From positions 1 to 43,665 of the forward strand of contig CAWVLT010000080.1 in the NCBI GenBank assembly GCA_963930185.1: 43,665 nt of DNA. Reading direction: 5' to 3'. Position numbers and translations under genes: made by a program. Below the pieces are notes generated by a model, which did no database searches, had not been told where the DNA came from, and was given only the letters and a program-made list of their open reading frames with translations. Every line of letters begins with the position of its first letter. The first letter of the stretch is position 1. Source of the DNA: JAGZEG01 sp963930185. GTDB taxonomy: Bacteria; Actinomycetota; Coriobacteriia; Coriobacteriales; UMGS124. Positions 33,701 to 41,797 of the stretch are shown piece by piece.

Positions 33701-34771
33701 GATGGCGCCGCCCAGGCAGGTCGCCGCCCCGCCGAAGGGCTCGATCTCGGTGGGGTGGTTGTGCGTCTCGTTCTTGAAGAGGTAGAGCCAGTCCTGCTCC
33801 TGGCCGTCCACGTCGACCTTCGCCTTGACGGTGCAGGCGTTGATCTCGTCGGACTCGTCCAGGTTCTTCAGGATGCCCTGCGCCTTGAGCCAGCGGGCAC
33901 CGATCGTACCCATGTCCATGAGGCACACGGGCTTCTCGTCGCGGCCGAGCTCGTGGCGCAGCTGCAGGTAGCGATCGTAGGCGGCTGCCACGTCGGCGTC
34001 GTCGATCACCACGTCGTCGAGCTGGGTGCCAAACGTGGTGTGGCGGCAGTGGTCGCTCCAGTAGGTGTCGATCACGCGGATCTCGGTGATGGTGGGGTCA
34101 CGGTGCTCGCTGGCAAAGTACTCCTGGCAGAACTTGGCGTCGGCCAGGTCCATGGCAAGGCCGCGGCGGGCGATGAACGCGGCGAGCGCGTCGTCATCCA
34201 TGGCGGTGAAGCCGTCGAGGACCTCCACCGCAGCGGGCTCGGGAACGTCGAGCGCAAGGGTGTCGCGCAGCGCGAGGTCGGTCTCGCGCGACTCGACCGG
34301 GTTGATGATGTAGCGCTTGATGGCGTCGAGGGCCTGGGGCTCAAGGTCGGCACCGATGACGTAGAGCTTGGCGTAGCGCACCGTGGGCCGCTCACCCTGC
34401 GAGATGAGCTGCACGCACTCCGCCGCAGAGTCCGCGCGCTGGTCAAACTGGCCGGGAAGCGCCTCCACGGCAAACGCGGTCATACCGGCGGGAACGGCGA
34501 CGATGCCCTGGCCCGACCCTGCGGCGCCGAGCTGCAGGCCCTCAACGGGCACCTCGCGGGAGGCAACGTCCACCTGCGGCTCGCTGAACACGGTGGGAAC
34601 GCAGTGGTCGAACAGCTCCTCGGAGATGCCCTCCACGTCGTAGACGTTGATGATGCGAAGGCCCGCCGCAGGCGGGAGCCCCTCGGAGATGACGGTGTGG
34701 AGCTCGGCGAGGAGCTGCTGCGCCTCGACGTCAAAACCGGGCCTTTTTTCTACGTAGATGCGAGAGACCAT
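30764..34771 (-). CDS. purL: Phosphoribosylformylglycinamidine synthase, single-chain
   Basis: This enzyme turns FGAR, glutamine and ATP into FGAM, the fourth step of purine synthesis. The 1335-residue chain fuses the PurS-like start, two AIR-synthase-type ATP domains (for example FLYLFKNETHNHPTEIEPFG near residue 340 and GGKDSMSGSF near 800) and a C-terminal glutamine amidotransferase. That last domain begins RPRVVIPVFPGTNCEYDT (about 1070), has its catalytic Cys in LGICNGFQAL (about 1176) and His in SHGEGRF (about 1243). It is the Coriobacteriia/Clostridia-type long PurL. Near residues 985-1060 there is an acidic, less conserved linker. It lies in the purC operon, downstream of a membrane-protein gene, with a 13-bp direct repeat 47-74 nt upstream. 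Confidence 0.96.
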   Translation of the reverse strand: MVSRIYVEKRPGFDVEAQQLLAELHTVISEGLPPAAGLRIINVYDVEGISEELFDHCVPTVFSEPQVDVASREVPVEGLQLGAAGSGQGIVAVPAGMTAFAVEALPGQFDQRADSAAECVQLISQGERPTVRYAKLYVIGADLEPQALDAIKRYIINPVESRETDLALRDTLALDVPEPAAVEVLDGFTAMDDDALAAFIARRGLAMDLADAKFCQEYFASEHRDPTITEIRVIDTYWSDHCRHTTFGTQLDDVVIDDADVAAAYDRYLQLRHELGRDEKPVCLMDMGTIGARWLKAQGILKNLDESDEINACTVKAKVDVDGQEQDWLYLFKNETHNHPTEIEPFGGAATCLGGAIRDPLSGRSYVYQAMRVTGAADPLVPVADTLPGKLPQRKLVTTAAAGYSSYGNQIGLATGQVNELYHPGYVAKRMEIGAVVGATPADHVRREEPSDGDVVVLLGGRTGRDGIGGATGSSKSQGTESLEECGAEVQKGNAPVERKLQRLFRRKDACRLIKRCNDFGAGGVSVAVGELADGLFVHLDRVPKKYEGLDGTELAISESQERMAVALDAADVEEFIGYAHEENLEATPIAEVTGDHRVRMEWGGDVIVDLSRDFLASNGAPKHARVHVERGGSYDTAQKWPGATLSERMHALVSDINVASNKGLVERFDSTIGAATVLMPFGGTRQLTPAMAMVAKLPVFGETTTVSGLAWGFNPYLAEANQYKGAYFAVLESVSKLVAAGFSHKCAYLSLQEYFEKLRDEPERWGKPVASVLGALDAQIALGVGAIGGKDSMSGSFEQLDVPPTLVSFATALGKVDNVTSPEFKGTAHRVVLIEPMRRVSENFLADVIDSAQEPEQEWTGPECACLLPDDEAQLAVFDMVEKLISSGAALSVSTPGYGGVAEALFKMCVGNGIGVELVDPDQGGLGAEWLFEPSYGSFIVELADDAEMPAEVMIELPGSEEIEGADSGESGETVGAVEFAAVTVTPLATTVEAYVMDCAETGESIDLAELQEVWEARMEPVFPYRHAGEQDADAEAASGSSREVAAETWRAADHAEAAPVRYHGPQLARPRVVIPVFPGTNCEYDTAAAFEAAGAEVSTLVINNLTPQAVAQSTEELARLIGQSQIVMIPGGFSGGDEPDGSAKFITAFFRAPRITEAVRDLLQARDGLMLGICNGFQALVKLGLVPYGDIRPMDAECPTLTFNTIGRHQSRLVRTRVASDLSPWLSKCAVDEVYTVAISHGEGRFVASDEVLAGMRAAGQIATQYVDEAGVPGMGLDVNPNGSVLAIEGITSPDGRVFGKMGHVERRGDGLYKNVPGNKFMPLFEGGVAYFA

Positions 34772-34817
34772 GGGGCCTGCCTTCCAGCTCTATCCGTTCT
34801 TCCAGCTATCTTGCGTT

Positions 34818-34845
34818 TGACAAACGAGCACCTGACAAACGAGCA
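34818..34845. repeat. 13-bp direct repeat upstream of purL
   Basis: TGACAAACGAGCA occurs at 34818-34830 and 34833-34845 (period 15). It lies between the preceding terminator-like hairpin and the purL start and could be an operator for a purine regulator. Confidence 0.45.
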
Positions 34846-34846
34846 G

Positions 34847-34880
34847 AGCCGGCCAGGCATGACTACCCGCCTGGCCGGCT
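34847..34880 (-). terminator. 12-bp perfect hairpin upstream of purL
   Basis: AGCCGGCCAGGC (34847-34858) and GCCTGGCCGGCT (34869-34880) pair perfectly around a 10-nt loop right after the stop of the membrane-protein gene. Only short T clusters follow on the minus strand. It may partly separate purL from the upstream genes. Confidence 0.55.
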
Positions 34881-34884
34881 GCGA

Positions 34885-35829
34885 CTACTTGCGCTTTGAG
34901 GCCGCGAACTCGCGCGCGATCCTGGCGGCCGCCTCCTTGCGGGCCTCCTCCTCGGACAGCTCGGCCTCGGGCTTGCCTGCGTCGGCGCCCTCGGCACCTC
35001 CCGAGGAGTTGGCGGCGTCTGCCGCCACACCCTGCGCGTCCTGGGCATCGGCCTGGGCTGATACCTCGCTGACCTCGGCCTTGGCCCTGCCAGACTTTGC
35101 AGGCTTATCCTTCTTGGCCTTCTTGGCCGTCTTGGCGTCGAGCTCTTCATCCTCGGGCAGCTCGATCTTGCCCGTCGCCAGGGCCATGGCCTTGGCGTAC
35201 GCCTCGTCGGCGGCAGCGCTCGCCTCGGACGAGGACTTGCCCGCCTTGCGAGCCTCCTTCTTGGCCTTCCTGGCCGCCTCCTTGGCGACGCGCTCCTGGT
35301 AGGACGCCTCGATGATGCGGTCGACGGCGCGCTTGGACATGGCCTTGACCTTGTCGCGATAGTAGTTGCGCCGCTTGCGCACCACGGTGAAGTCCATGAT
35401 CAGCGCGCCGATGATGCACGCGTAGGCCAGGACGATGATCACGATGGAGAAGACCTCGCCGCCAATGCCGACGGCCCCGGCAAGCCCCGCCCACGACAGC
35501 GCCGTGAAGACCACCGCGCCGATGAGCAGCGCCCACCAGTACTTGCGCAGCTTCTTGTATTTGGGATCCTTGTTGCACAGGATGGAGCTCGCCGTGTAGA
35601 TGGCGTTCTCCTCCTCGCGCTGCTTGGCCTTGAGCGCCTTCTTCTCGTCCTTGGACATGCTCGCCTCGGCGAGGGCGCGCTGTCGCGCGTTGCCCGTGGG
35701 CCGCTTCGTCTCGGTGCGCACCGAGGAGGCGGCGGCGCGGACGGGCTTCATCGAAGAAGCGCCGCGCCTGCTCGCCCCGCCCTCGCGTTCCGTGGTGTAG
35801 CGGTCGTTCATGGGGTTACGACGTGACAT
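34885..35829 (-). CDS. Hypothetical two-helix membrane protein with charged tails
   Basis: The 314-residue protein has a basic N-terminal region, two hydrophobic segments (about residues 96-116 and 122-145), then a long Lys/Ala/Glu-rich C-terminal tail likely to be coiled coil. I recognise no named domain. Its ATG at 35829 directly follows the purC stop (TAGATG), with GGGGAG 8 nt upstream inside purC, so the two genes are translated in a coupled way. Being placed between purC and purL suggests co-expression with purine synthesis, but nothing in the protein indicates an enzymatic role. The Ala/Lys tail could bind nucleic acid, lipid heads or the cell wall. Confidence 0.75.
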   Translation of the reverse strand: MSRRNPMNDRYTTEREGGASRRGASSMKPVRAAASSVRTETKRPTGNARQRALAEASMSKDEKKALKAKQREEENAIYTASSILCNKDPKYKKLRKYWWALLIGAVVFTALSWAGLAGAVGIGGEVFSIVIIVLAYACIIGALIMDFTVVRKRRNYYRDKVKAMSKRAVDRIIEASYQERVAKEAARKAKKEARKAGKSSSEASAAADEAYAKAMALATGKIELPEDEELDAKTAKKAKKDKPAKSGRAKAEVSEVSAQADAQDAQGVAADAANSSGGAEGADAGKPEAELSEEEARKEAAARIAREFAASKRK

Positions 35830-36714
35830 CTAGCAGCTCCCCGCAGGATCGAACGTGGTCCCGGTGATGAGTTCGTAGGCCTCGCGGTACTTGTCGGCCG
35901 TCCTGGAGATGATCTCCTCGGGCAGCGCCGGCGGCTCGCCCGTGAAGTCCCAGTTGGCCTTGAGCCAGTCGCGCACGAACTGCTTGTCGTAGCTGGGCTG
36001 GACCTTGCCGGGCTCGTAGCCCTGCGCCGGCCAGAAGCGGCTGGAGTCGGGCGTGATGCACTCGTCGATCAGGGTCACCTTGCCGTCGATGTAGCCGAAC
36101 TCGAACTTGGTGTCGGCGATGATGATGCCCTGGCCGCGCGCATAGTCGGCAGCGGCGGTATAGATGGACAGCGACAGGTCACGCAGCTGCGTGGCGAGCT
36201 CGGTGCCCACGCGGTCGACCAGCTGCTCGTAGGAGATGTTCTCGTCGTGGTCGCCGATGGCGGCCTTGGTCGAGGGGGTGAAGATGGGCTCGTCGAGCTT
36301 GGACGCCTCGACCAGACCCTCGGGCAGCTTGATGCCGCAGACGGTGCCGTCGGCGTCGTAGGTCTTCTTGCCCGAGCCGGTGAGGTAGCCGCGCACGATG
36401 CACTCGACCAGGATGGGCTCGGCCTTCTTGACGATCATGGAGCGACCGGCCAGGTAGTCCGCGTAGGGCTGGAACTGCTCGGGCAGGTCGGCCACGTTGC
36501 AGCTCAGCATGTGGTTGGGCACCAGGTCGGCGAAGCGGTCAAACCAGAAGCGCGAGATCTGCGTGAGCACCTGGCCCTTGTGCGGAATCTCGTCCTTGAG
36601 GATGTAGTCAAAGGCGCTGATGCGGTCGGTCGCCACAATGAGAAGGCGATCACCCAGGTCATACATGTCACGAACCTTGCCCTGCGAGTCTGGGCGCAAT
36701 GCCACCTGCGACAC
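35830..36714 (-). CDS. purC: Phosphoribosylaminoimidazole-succinocarboxamide synthase (SAICAR synthetase)
   Basis: The enzyme joins aspartate to CAIR with ATP in purine synthesis. The 294-residue protein has the family motifs GKVRDMYDLGDRLLIVATDR and SAFDYIL, GYLTGSGKKTY, KLPEGL, and DTKFEFGYIDG with LIDECITPDSSRFW. The GTG start at 36714 is preferred because GAGAGGAG lies 7 nt upstream and homologues begin SQVALRPDSQGK; a TTG at 36747 is the only longer option. It heads the operon purC - membrane protein - purL, with a promoter at 36860-36888. Confidence 0.95.
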   Translation of the reverse strand: MSQVALRPDSQGKVRDMYDLGDRLLIVATDRISAFDYILKDEIPHKGQVLTQISRFWFDRFADLVPNHMLSCNVADLPEQFQPYADYLAGRSMIVKKAEPILVECIVRGYLTGSGKKTYDADGTVCGIKLPEGLVEASKLDEPIFTPSTKAAIGDHDENISYEQLVDRVGTELATQLRDLSLSIYTAAADYARGQGIIIADTKFEFGYIDGKVTLIDECITPDSSRFWPAQGYEPGKVQPSYDKQFVRDWLKANWDFTGEPPALPEEIISRTADKYREAYELITGTTFDPAGSC

Positions 36715-36859
36715 GACGAGTCTCCTCTCGATGATCGGCGCGACCAAGACGGCACAAGCCTCGACGGTCGATGGAAAACCGGGCCTGAAAGCAGAGCCGG
36801 CGTTCCATGCCCAAGAGGCCTTGCGCCACCACGTTCCGCGCCAAGATACAGATGCATTT

Positions 36860-36888
36860 ATTGTACGGCCCTAGGGCAGCTATGGCGA
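36860..36888 (-). promoter_or_regulatory. Promoter of the pur operon with a palindromic spacer
   Basis: On the minus strand TCGCCA (36888-36883), a 17-nt spacer and TACAAT (36865-36860) form a plausible sigma-70 promoter about 150 nt before purC. The spacer contains the 10-bp palindrome GCCCTAGGGC (36868-36877), well placed for a repressor. No purine riboswitch was recognised in the leader; the remainder of 36889-37048 shows no gene. Confidence 0.5.
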
Positions 36889-37048
36889 GGGTAACGTGCG
36901 TGTTCCTCAAAAACGCGCGTCTTCGCAGTGGCAGGGCGCATCAGAGGCAATCCACCAGATCACCCCCGGCCAAGGCCACGCATGCATTCGTCAATTCGCG
37001 CCAGATTTAAGATGCAACTGAAGTTCACCGCGCAGAGTCGGCGCGCGC

Positions 37049-38536
37049 CTACTTGCCCTCGTGCTTGGGCTGCTCGCGAGGGATGGCGATCGTGAACGTG
37101 GTTCCCACGCCCACCTCGGAGGCCACCTCCACATGCCCGTGGTGGTTGTCCACGATCTCCTTGGTCACGGCCAGGCCCACGCCCAAGCCGCCCTTGGCGC
37201 GATTGCGGCTCTCCTCGGCGCGCCAGAAGCGTCCGAACACCCGCGAGAGGTTCTCCTTGGAGATACCGATGCCGGTGTCGGACACGCCGATGCGCACCTC
37301 GTCGGTGTCACCGTCGATCCAGATGGTCACCTTGCCGGGTGCCGGCGTGTAACGCATGGCGTTGGACAGAAGGTTGGTCACCGCCTGGGTGATGGTGTCG
37401 CGATCCAGCTCGACGGTGAACGCGTCCTGGCCGGTACGGTTCTCGAATGTGAGCTCCAGGCCGCTCTCGGCGAGCAGGGCGAGGTGCGAGCTTGCGATCC
37501 CGCGGATAAAGTCCACCGCGTCGATCGGCCCGAAGTGCATGCGTACCGAGCCGTTCTCCAGCCGCGAGAGGCGCAGCATGCTGTCGACCAGGCGTGACAG
37601 GCGCTTGGTCTCGCCGTCGACCAGGGCAAGATGCTCCTGGTCGCATGGCATGACCTCGTCCTCCATGGCCTCGACCGTGGCCAGGATCGACATGAGCGGC
37701 GTACGTAGCTCGTGGGCCACGTCGGCCGTGAGGCGCTTCTCCAGCTCGCGGTCCTTCTCGATGGACTCCGCCATCTCATCGAACGTCTCGCCCAGCTGCC
37801 CTATGTCATCGGGCCCGCGCACGCCGGTGCGCGCGGTGAGGTCTCCCTCCTTGATGCGCTGGGCAGTGGACGAGATGCTGCGGATGGGCTTGGTGAGCGT
37901 GCGCGAGAACACGAAGCCCGCGACCACCGAGATCACCAGGGCGGCCACGGCCGCGCCCACGATGCCCTGCAGGGAGACGCGCCTGAAGCTCATGTCCTTG
38001 GCGGTGAGCAGGGTGTCGGAGCCCATGGCCCAGACGTTGACCGTCCCCACCTGCGTGCCGCTCTCGCTGATGATGGGTTCGCTCACCATCGAGGAGGAGT
38101 CGGGGGCAAGCGAGATGTTGCTGTCGAGCAGCCACGTGTTGTCGTAGATGGGCACGCCGCCGCTGTTGAGGACCTGCACGCCCACGCCGTCGAACATGTC
38201 GGTCACGGACAGCAGTCCCTGCAGCTCCGAGACGTCCCAGTAGCTGCGCAGGTCATACTCGTGCGCAAGGGAGGAGGCTGTCGAGGTGGCGATCTCCTCC
38301 ATGTTCTCGCGCGTGTAGGCGCCAAACTGGCCGCTCCACACAAACGAGAGCACCACCACGAACAGAATCGAGGTGAACAGCGTCATCAGGGCAAACGAAA
38401 GCGCCACTCGCCCCCTGAACGAGAGCGAGCGACGCTTCGTGCGACTATGCCGTTTCTCCGAGGCCTCGCCAGAGGAACCCTGGGCACCGGTGGCCATGGC
38501 CTCGTCGTCCTTCTCGGTCGTGCGCATACGCGACAC
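37049..38536 (-). CDS. Two-component sensor histidine kinase
   Basis: The 495-residue protein has a cytoplasmic N-terminal tail, a first membrane helix (about 44-67), an extracellular sensor region (about 68-185), a second helix (about 190-212), a HAMP domain, a HisKA dimerisation helix with His275 in DVAHELRTPLMS, and an HATPase_c domain with LLSNAMRYTP (N box), VSDTGIGIS (G1) and KGGLGVGLAV (G2). Start is GTG at 38536, with AAGGAGGGG upstream. It follows its response regulator by 36 nt. The stimulus is unknown; the sensor region resembles no ligand domain I can name. The long charged N-terminal tail is unusual. Confidence 0.93.
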   Translation of the reverse strand: MSRMRTTEKDDEAMATGAQGSSGEASEKRHSRTKRRSLSFRGRVALSFALMTLFTSILFVVVLSFVWSGQFGAYTRENMEEIATSTASSLAHEYDLRSYWDVSELQGLLSVTDMFDGVGVQVLNSGGVPIYDNTWLLDSNISLAPDSSSMVSEPIISESGTQVGTVNVWAMGSDTLLTAKDMSFRRVSLQGIVGAAVAALVISVVAGFVFSRTLTKPIRSISSTAQRIKEGDLTARTGVRGPDDIGQLGETFDEMAESIEKDRELEKRLTADVAHELRTPLMSILATVEAMEDEVMPCDQEHLALVDGETKRLSRLVDSMLRLSRLENGSVRMHFGPIDAVDFIRGIASSHLALLAESGLELTFENRTGQDAFTVELDRDTITQAVTNLLSNAMRYTPAPGKVTIWIDGDTDEVRIGVSDTGIGISKENLSRVFGRFWRAEESRNRAKGGLGVGLAVTKEIVDNHHGHVEVASEVGVGTTFTIAIPREQPKHEGK

Positions 38537-38572
38537 GGCCCCCCTCCTTGTTTTCGCGCGCTCGCGGGCGCG

Positions 38573-39307
38573 TTACTCCTTCTTCTCGGCGGCCGCCTGC
38601 TCCTCCTGCTTCTTGGGAGCCTCAAAGCGATAGCCGACACCGTGAACCGTGTAGAGCCACTTGGGGTTGCGCGGGTCGTCGCCGAGCTTTGCGCGCAGGT
38701 TCTTCACGTGGCTGTCGATCGTGCGCTCGTAGCCCTCGAAGTCGTAGCCCAGAACCTTCTCGACCAGCTCCATGCGCGTGTACACGCGCCCCGGGTAGCG
38801 GGCCAGCGTGGTGAGGAGCTTGAACTCCGAGGCGGTGAGCTCGACCTCGCGACCCTCGACCTCGACCTTGTGGCCGGAGACGTCGATCACCAGGTCACCG
38901 AAGTCGAGAACCTCGAGCTGAGGCTCGGCGTCGAGGTGGGTGCGGCGCAGCAGCGCGCGCACGCGAGCCACCAGCTCACGCGGGGAGAACGGCTTGATGA
39001 GATAGTCATCGGCGCCCAGCTCAAGGCCAATGATGCGGTCCTCGACCTCACCCTTGGCGGTAAGCATGATGATGGGCACCTCGGAGGTGTCACGAATAGC
39101 GCGGCACACGCGCTCGCCCGAGAGCTTGGGGAGCATGAGGTCGAGGATGACCAGGTCGAACTGGTGCTTCTCGAACTCGTCGACGGCGCTCTGGCCGTCG
39201 CCCACGCCAACGACGGAGTACTTCTCGCGCTCCAGGTAGGCAGTCACCGCGTCACGAATTGCTTTCTCGTCCTCGACGAGAAGTATCCTGCGAGAGTCTT
39301 GAGGCAT
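38573..39307 (-). CDS. OmpR/PhoB-family response regulator
   Basis: The 244-residue protein has a receiver domain with phospho-acceptor Asp56 in VILDLMLPK, Thr82 (MLTAKGE) and a conserved Lys in YLIKPFSPRE, then a C-terminal winged helix with ELTASEFKLLTTLARYPGRV and VHGVGYRFE. The ATG is preceded by AAGGAG. It is translated just ahead of the sensor kinase. A -10-like TAGAAT (39406-39401) and TTTTCA (39428-39423) on the minus strand lie about 95 nt upstream, overlapping the end of the next gene. Confidence 0.95.
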   Translation of the reverse strand: MPQDSRRILLVEDEKAIRDAVTAYLEREKYSVVGVGDGQSAVDEFEKHQFDLVILDLMLPKLSGERVCRAIRDTSEVPIIMLTAKGEVEDRIIGLELGADDYLIKPFSPRELVARVRALLRRTHLDAEPQLEVLDFGDLVIDVSGHKVEVEGREVELTASEFKLLTTLARYPGRVYTRMELVEKVLGYDFEGYERTIDSHVKNLRAKLGDDPRNPKWLYTVHGVGYRFEAPKKQEEQAAAEKKE

Positions 39308-39400
39308 CGCTAACTCCTTGCGTGTCGAGGGTCATTACGAAGATGGCGTCTGGGTGCCCAAAACGCTCGCATACGCCATGGGCAGGTCGTCATCTCCCCT

Positions 39401-39428
39401 ATTCTATCCTACTTTAGCTCAGTGAAAA
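39401..39428 (-). promoter_or_regulatory. Candidate promoter of the two-component operon
   Basis: TTTTCA, a 16-nt spacer and TAGAAT stand on the minus strand, with the -35 inside the last codons of the preceding gene. Four of six and five of six positions fit the sigma-70 consensus. Confidence 0.4.
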
Positions 39429-40766
39429 CACTCGTACAAGTACTCGATTAGGAATCCCAGTACTTTGATCCTTAATTGCAGCATATGTCATGAACACCTG
39501 CGAGGTACCTGTCGTCGCAGGGTAGTCACCATATGACGCGCAGCCGCCGGCCGAGGTGATGCGTCCGTAACGCCGCCTCTGAGCGTCAACCAAAAGATAC
39601 ACGAGCTGGTTTTTCATGACGTAGTACCCGCCGACGTACCCAACCTGGGCCGAAGGCTCGAGCGGAAGCGACAAAAACGGCCCCGTGCTCGGGCCGATGT
39701 AGTACCCCATGTTGCCGAACATGCCACCGTAGCCATAGTTGGCCTCGATGGAGAACGCAAGCGCCCCTCCTATGTACACCGCCATGAACGGCTTGATGGA
39801 CACCGGCAGCACCAGCTGGTCGAGCTGGGTCTCGTTGTTGACCAGGTCGATCGCCGTGATCCCGTAGTAGACCCCCTCGTCGGCGTTGACGCGCGGGGCG
39901 ATGGTGAGCACGCCCTCGTTTATCGTCGGCGCACAGGCAAAGCGCCCCGGGGAGGTATAGACCGTGGTGGCGGCGCTCGCCCCCACCTGCCAGCGGTAGG
40001 CATGAGAGGACTCGGTGACATGCGGGCCGTTCGGGTCGGGCATGACCTGCCACACCACGGTCGTGTTCCACACGGCGAACTGCGGCGGCAGCCAGTCGGC
40101 GTCGCCCTCGCCCAGCCGCGTGACGTACCCCGAGCCGGTGATGGGACCACCGTCGAACGGGGCCGCGTACAGCACCCAGTCATCGGTGGCGTTGTTGGTC
40201 TCCACCCATGCGATGACCCCGTTGGCGATGCGGCACTCGCTAGGCGCGTAGTCCTCGCCGGTGACCGGCGCGTCCAGGATCGTCGAGTACGTGCCGTTCG
40301 TGTAGTCCAGGCAGCCAATGACGGTGAGCGGGCGCGCCGAGTCGTTGGCCTGCAGCACCGCGGCGTAGCTGTCGCTGTCGCAGCTCACTAGGCTGCCCAG
40401 GGGGAGGTCGAACGTCATGATCGGCTCGAAGGGGAGGTCGGCGGAGACGTCCTCGAACTCGTACAGGATGTTGGTGGCGCCGTCCCCCTCCGACGTCGCG
40501 CCCCCCTGGTCATCGGCCCCGTCCGCGGCGTCGCCGGCCTGCGCCTGGGACTGGTCCTCCGCGCCGCCCTCGTCGGCACGCGCGCCGCGGGCCGACCCCG
40601 CAAGCGCCGCGGCGGCGGTCGCGGCCGCTGCGGCCGCGAACTCGCGACGCGTCATCATGGACGGTCCGACGTACACCCCGTCCCCGGGGCGAAGCATCGG
40701 CGAAATCCCGCCCTGCGCCTCGCTCGAGGCACGAGACATATCATGACCAACCTGCGATTGTCCCAT
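39414..40766 (-). CDS. Tat-exported beta-rich protein of unknown function
   Basis: The 450-residue protein (ATG at 40766, GAGGGG 11 nt upstream) has an extended N-terminal region, a Tat motif TRREFAAAAAATAAAALAG (about residues 39-57), and a Gln/Asp/Gly-rich linker. The rest, about residues 110-450, is rich in short beta repeats with Gly-Trp/Val patterns (for example GVIAWVETNNATDDWVLYAA and VVWQVMPDP). This suggests a beta-propeller or similar surface protein rather than a flavoprotein. No cofactor motif is visible. The true start may be one of the two ATGs next to the Tat motif (around 40658). It lies upstream of the two-component genes and could be linked to envelope sensing. Confidence 0.75.
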   Translation of the reverse strand: MGQSQVGHDMSRASSEAQGGISPMLRPGDGVYVGPSMMTRREFAAAAAATAAAALAGSARGARADEGGAEDQSQAQAGDAADGADDQGGATSEGDGATNILYEFEDVSADLPFEPIMTFDLPLGSLVSCDSDSYAAVLQANDSARPLTVIGCLDYTNGTYSTILDAPVTGEDYAPSECRIANGVIAWVETNNATDDWVLYAAPFDGGPITGSGYVTRLGEGDADWLPPQFAVWNTTVVWQVMPDPNGPHVTESSHAYRWQVGASAATTVYTSPGRFACAPTINEGVLTIAPRVNADEGVYYGITAIDLVNNETQLDQLVLPVSIKPFMAVYIGGALAFSIEANYGYGGMFGNMGYYIGPSTGPFLSLPLEPSAQVGYVGGYYVMKNQLVYLLVDAQRRRYGRITSAGGCASYGDYPATTGTSQVFMTYAAIKDQSTGIPNRVLVRVFSLS

Positions 40767-40833
40767 CGCGACGCATCCCCTCCACAACGGCGGCCGCACG
40801 CCCGTCTCGTTTTCCCGACAGGGCGTCTCGATA

Positions 40834-40839
40834 TATAAT
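40834..40839 (+). promoter_or_regulatory. Candidate -10 of the cytidylate-kinase-like gene
   Basis: A perfect TATAAT stands about 130 nt before the start, in the divergent gap with the Tat protein gene. The -35 is weak (TTTTCC near 40810). Confidence 0.45.
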
Positions 40840-40968
40840 GGACTATTACCCGGACATGGAAAGGGCTTCCCGCAACAAAAACAGACGTCCGGTCGCCATC
40901 CTGCCCGCCGTCAGGGCGGGTCTGGCGAGAGGCTCGGGACACAAGCCCACACACGAGAGGGGGCAGCC

Positions 40969-41694
40969 ATGCCCAGAAAGAAGAACCTGATCGTCACGAT
41001 TAGCCGCCAGTATGGCAGCGGCGGTCGCGAAGTCGGAGAGATGCTCGCCAAGGACCTGGGGGTTGCCTACTACGACAAGAAGCTCGTCTACATCGCGGCA
41101 GAGAAGTCCGGCTACTCGCCCGAGGCGTTCGTCAACCAGCACGAGGAGGTGGGGCGCGGCTTCTCCTGGCTGCTCTCCTACGCCCCGCACAGCATGACGA
41201 TCGGCGGCATCCCGCTTGACGACCAGCTGTTCATCGCCCAGGCGAACACCATCAAGGACATCGCCCGCGAGCACAGCTGCGTCATCGTCGGTCGCTGCGC
41301 CGACTACGTGCTCGACGACATCCACGACGAGGTCGACGTCGTGAACGTGCTGATCATCGCCGACGAGAAGGCGCGCGTCAGGCGCATCGCCCGACGCAAC
41401 AACCTGAGCGAGGACGCCGCGCTCGCCCGCATCAAGCAGATCGCGCCGCGCAGGGCGAGCTACTACGAGCGCTACACCGACCGCAAGTGGGCCGACCCGC
41501 ACAACTTCGACCTCACGCTCAACTCCACGAAGCTGCCCACCGCCGACAAGGCCGCGGAGGTCATCATCACCTACCTGGTGAGCTGCGGGCTCATCACGCG
41601 CGACGAGCTGCCGCTCGACCCCAACGAGCCGCACGACCTGCTCACCGCCGCACGCGACGAGGCCAACGCGGACGCCGCGGGCGAGGCGCTGTAG
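40969..41694 (+). CDS. Cytidylate-kinase-like P-loop protein
   Basis: The 241-residue protein has the P-loop ISRQYGSGGREVG near its start, a lid-like region VIVGRCADYVLDD and ARVRRIARRN, and the helix ASYYERYTDRKW typical of the cytidylate kinase-like family. Members share the NMP-kinase fold, but their substrate is mostly unproven. AGGGGG precedes the ATG. It stands alone between the Tat protein gene and the Rrf2 gene. A housekeeping Cmk would be shorter (about 220 aa) and have a fuller CMP-binding insert, so I do not call it cmk. Confidence 0.88.
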   Translation: MPRKKNLIVTISRQYGSGGREVGEMLAKDLGVAYYDKKLVYIAAEKSGYSPEAFVNQHEEVGRGFSWLLSYAPHSMTIGGIPLDDQLFIAQANTIKDIAREHSCVIVGRCADYVLDDIHDEVDVVNVLIIADEKARVRRIARRNNLSEDAALARIKQIAPRRASYYERYTDRKWADPHNFDLTLNSTKLPTADKAAEVIITYLVSCGLITRDELPLDPNEPHDLLTAARDEANADAAGEAL

Positions 41695-41762
41695 CCACAC
41701 CGCGGACGCCACCAGCCCCGCACTCGCCCCGCGCCAGGGCCCGGCCCATGGCGGGGCGCACG

Positions 41763-41797
41763 CGCCGCAGGCCTAGGCCTCAGCCTGGCCTGCGGCG
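41763..41797. terminator. 11-bp perfect hairpin at convergent gene ends
   Basis: CGCCGCAGGCC (41763-41773) and GGCCTGCGGCG (41787-41797) pair perfectly, followed by TTGTAT on the plus strand. The hairpin spans the last codons of the Rrf2 gene and would end the cytidylate-kinase-like transcript. Confidence 0.6.

Noticed and set aside
32537..35302. 921-codon open frame antisense to purL and its upstream gene
   Set aside because: The purL motifs on the other strand are unmistakable, and the antisense product has no recognisable domain.
36715..37048. Purine riboswitch upstream of purC
   Set aside because: No conserved three-way-junction core or pairing loops were recognised in the leader.
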